NCBI GenBank assembly: GCA_036804505.1
Contig: DAIRSI010000005.1
Location: 1 to 64,000 of the forward strand
Direction: 5' to 3'
DNA: 64,000 nucleotides
DNA from: Phocaeicola_A sp036804505
GTDB taxonomy: Bacteria; Bacteroidota; Bacteroidia; Bacteroidales; Bacteroidaceae
Shown: positions 62,708 through 64,000 of the stretch, piece after piece
How positions within the stretch are numbered: position 1 is the stretch's first letter
How the letters are laid out: every line of letters starts with the position of its first letter
Position numbers and translations under genes: made by a program
The notes under the pieces: generated by a model
The model's input: the letters and a program-made list of their open reading frames with translations, nothing else
Database searches by the model: none
Told to the model about the DNA's origin: nothing

Positions 62708-63568
62708 ATGAGACAATTAAAGATTGCACCCAGTATCACAAATAGGGATACACAGTCCATAGACAAATATCTGCAGGAAATCGGCCGTTATGAATTGATC
62801 GGTGTGGATGAAGAAGTTGAGTTGGCCCAGAGAATCCGAAAAGGTGATGCTGCAGCCTTGGATAAATTAGTGAAAGCCAATCTCCGTTTTGTGGTTTCTG
62901 TAGCCAAACAGTATCAGAATCAAGGATTGAATTTAGGAGACTTAATTAATGAAGGAAACATCGGATTGATTAAAGCAGCGGAAAAATTTGATGAGACAAG
63001 AGGATTCAAATTCATCAGCTACGCGGTGTGGTGGATTCGCCAATCCATTCTGCAGGCTTTGGCAGAGCAGTCACGTATTGTACGTCTGCCCCTCAACCAG
63101 GTGGGTTCCGTCAATAAAATCAGCAAATTCATTTCTACATTCGAGCAAGAAAACCAGCGTCGTCCTTCTGATGAAGAAATAGCAGAAGCATTGGATATTC
63201 CTATTGAAAAGATAGCCGAAACGCTGAAAGCTTCGGGCCGTCACGTTTCCGTGGATGCTCCTTTTGCTGAAGGCGAAGACAATACCTTGCTGGATGTGCT
63301 GACTAATGATGACAGTCCCAACACGGACCGCTCTTTGGTAAACGAGTCGTTATCTCAGGAAATAGATCGTGCCTTGAAAACTTTGACGGAAAGAGAACAA
63401 GCCATCATCAAGATGTGCTTTGGTATCGGACAGCAGGAAATGACGTTAGAAGAAATTGGATTGAAGTTCGGTCTGACTCGCGAACGTGTCCGCCAAATCA
63501 AAGAAAAGACCATAAAAAAACTTCGGAAAGAGACAAATAACAAGTTGCTCAAATCATTCTTGGGCTAA
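62708..63568 (+). CDS. rpoD: primary sigma factor RpoD
   Basis: The housekeeping sigma factor, 286 residues, without region 1.1 and the large spacer of the proteobacterial protein, as is usual in Bacteroidetes. Region 1.2 is DTQSIDKYLQEIGRYEL. Region 2 includes NLRFVVSVAKQYQNQGL, DLINEGNIGLIKAAEKFD and the -10 recognition helix GFKFISYAVWWIRQSI. Region 3 lies at about 150-210. Region 4 holds TLEEIGLKFGLTRERVRQIK, the helix-turn-helix that meets the -33 element. It presumably reads the TAnnTTTG promoters seen across this window. Confidence 0.96.
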   Translation: MRQLKIAPSITNRDTQSIDKYLQEIGRYELIGVDEEVELAQRIRKGDAAALDKLVKANLRFVVSVAKQYQNQGLNLGDLINEGNIGLIKAAEKFDETRGFKFISYAVWWIRQSILQALAEQSRIVRLPLNQVGSVNKISKFISTFEQENQRRPSDEEIAEALDIPIEKIAETLKASGRHVSVDAPFAEGEDNTLLDVLTNDDSPNTDRSLVNESLSQEIDRALKTLTEREQAIIKMCFGIGQQEMTLEEIGLKFGLTRERVRQIKEKTIKKLRKETNNKLLKSFLG

Positions 63569-63600
63569 AAGTCTCTCTCACGAGTAAAAGCATAATAAAA

Positions 63601-63637
63601 AGCCTCGTAGAATCACGGTTCTACGAGGCTTTTTTTG
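63601..63637 (+). terminator. rpoD terminator
   Basis: AGCCTCGTAGAA (63601-63612) pairs with TTCTACGAGGCT (63619-63630), a 12-bp perfect stem leading into TTTTTT. Confidence 0.9.
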
Positions 63638-63668
63638 CAATATGTCGCTTTCTTTACATACAATTATT

Positions 63669-63769
63669 CCCCTCTAAAAAACGTAACCAGCCGAGAAAAA
63701 AACGTAGGCATCGGTGGAGGAAAACGTAGGCATCGGCGACGCCTCCGCTGGTTACGTTTTTTAGGAGGG
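63669..63769. repeat. imperfect palindrome with inner direct repeats
   Basis: The arms CTAAAAAACGTAACCAG (5') and CTGGTTACGTTTTTTAG (3') are inverted repeats about 60 bases apart. Between them AACGTAGGCATCGG occurs twice exactly (63701-63714 and 63723-63736). The right arm CCTCCGCTGGTTACGTTTT matches 18 of 19 bases of the palindrome arm at 384-402. Confidence 0.7.
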
Positions 63770-63783
63770 TCACTTGCACTAGC

Positions 63784-63849
63784 TAACTACGGCAATTAAC
63801 ATAGTTAATCACGGCAACTGCGATAACCAACTTCGGCAATTCCCAAAGC
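63784..63849. repeat. three units of a 22-bp repeat
   Basis: The core CGGCAA occurs at 63790, 63812 and 63834, exactly 22 bases apart each time. The flanking bases follow a consensus of about YAAYTWCGGCAAYT. The copies are diverged, so this is an old or loosely conserved direct repeat. Confidence 0.6.
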
Positions 63850-64000
63850 CAAACTTAGAATCCCCGAATTCAAATACAAAAGGTTTTCCCTAAGCTCCCG
63901 TCACCAGAACTTTCTGATTATCAAAGGACTATGGTGACAGGACGAAATTAGAAAGGCTTTAGCAAAACATTTCAATTACTATATGACTCATTTTCAATGA

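Larger units (their letters stand above)
63569..64000. other. gap after rpoD, repeat-bearing
   Basis: No gene is recognised in the last 430 bases. The stretch holds the rpoD terminator, an imperfect palindrome with inner direct repeats (63669-63769), three units of a 22-bp repeat (63784-63849), and a small GTCACCA / TGGTGAC inverted repeat near 63900-63940. A minus-strand gene could end near 63959, but too little is present to judge. Confidence 0.5.

Noticed and set aside
1..64000. CRISPR array, prophage, integrase, intact insertion sequence, rRNA or tRNA
   Set aside because: No regularly spaced repeats of suitable length, no phage or transposase genes, and no cloverleaf-like sequence were noticed in the gaps.

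Overview
The window reads as ordinary chromosome of a gut-type Bacteroidales bacterium (Bacteroides/Phocaeicola-like). Three lines of evidence support this. Many genes are preceded by the Bacteroidetes -7 box TAnnTTTG. The primary sigma factor is the short 286-residue form. The gene content (PL10 pectate lyase, GH2 enzyme, GGGtGRT protein, DMP19 protein, NigD-like lipoprotein, TonB receptor) is typical of the group. No rRNA, tRNA, CRISPR array, prophage or intact insertion sequence was seen.

Layout. 0-0.6 kb: the cut 5' end of a probable ABC exporter and a palindrome-rich gap. 0.6-3.3 kb (minus): lipoprotein, murB and a PhnP-like metallohydrolase. 3.4-10 kb (plus): pheS, nth, pgk, an orphan solute-binding lipoprotein and a large TPR protein. 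10-15.1 kb (minus): a PL10 pectate lyase, then a tolC/emrA/MFS tripartite efflux set. 15.3-16.2 kb: two small unknown genes, each with a clear promoter and terminator. 16.2-23.2 kb (minus): a carbohydrate-type cluster (GH2, HD phosphohydrolase, ThuA-like protein, Ntn amidase of the bile-salt-hydrolase family, DUF5060/DUF5605-type glycosidase) without SusC/SusD. 23.3-28.3 kb (minus): hisGDCB plus a thioesterase, headed by a complete attenuator with a four-histidine leader peptide. 28.3-34.6 kb: thioesterase and Dabb genes (minus), divergent from udk, mltF-like and Dna2-like nuclease-helicase genes (plus) whose ends overlap. 34.9-38.2 kb: a divergent pair, a degenerate GDPD-esterase fusion and a tannase-like enzyme, looking like an acquired insert. 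38.6-43.2 kb (minus): NigD-like lipoprotein, Yip1 protein, smpB and metH. 43.4-45.9 kb: DMP19, then a NifU-like scaffold and the GGGtGRT protein. 45.9-48.8 kb (minus): a TonB receptor with a small Cys/His-rich partner, and a tail-anchored small protein. 48.9-50.9 kb: an orphan sensor kinase. 50.9-58.1 kb (minus): xth and a full hut operon. 58.3-62.3 kb: two cysteine cell-wall hydrolases and PBP1A. 62.7-63.6 kb: rpoD, then a repeat-bearing gap.

How the genes work together. The hut operon (hutU-ftcD-hutI-fchA-hutH) takes histidine to glutamate and puts the formimino carbon on tetrahydrofolate. The his operon, 24 kb away on the same strand, makes histidine and appears to be controlled by ribosome stalling. 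Several genes serve the cell wall (murB, mltF-like, DUF1460, NlpC/P60, PBP1A).

Most of the window is conserved core sequence. The parts most worth a second look are the his attenuator, the GDPD-like/tannase island, the nuclease-helicase locus, the NifU-like/GGGtGRT pair, the 16-23 kb cluster, and the matching palindromic repeats near both ends. All family names are from reading the proteins by eye; no database search was run.
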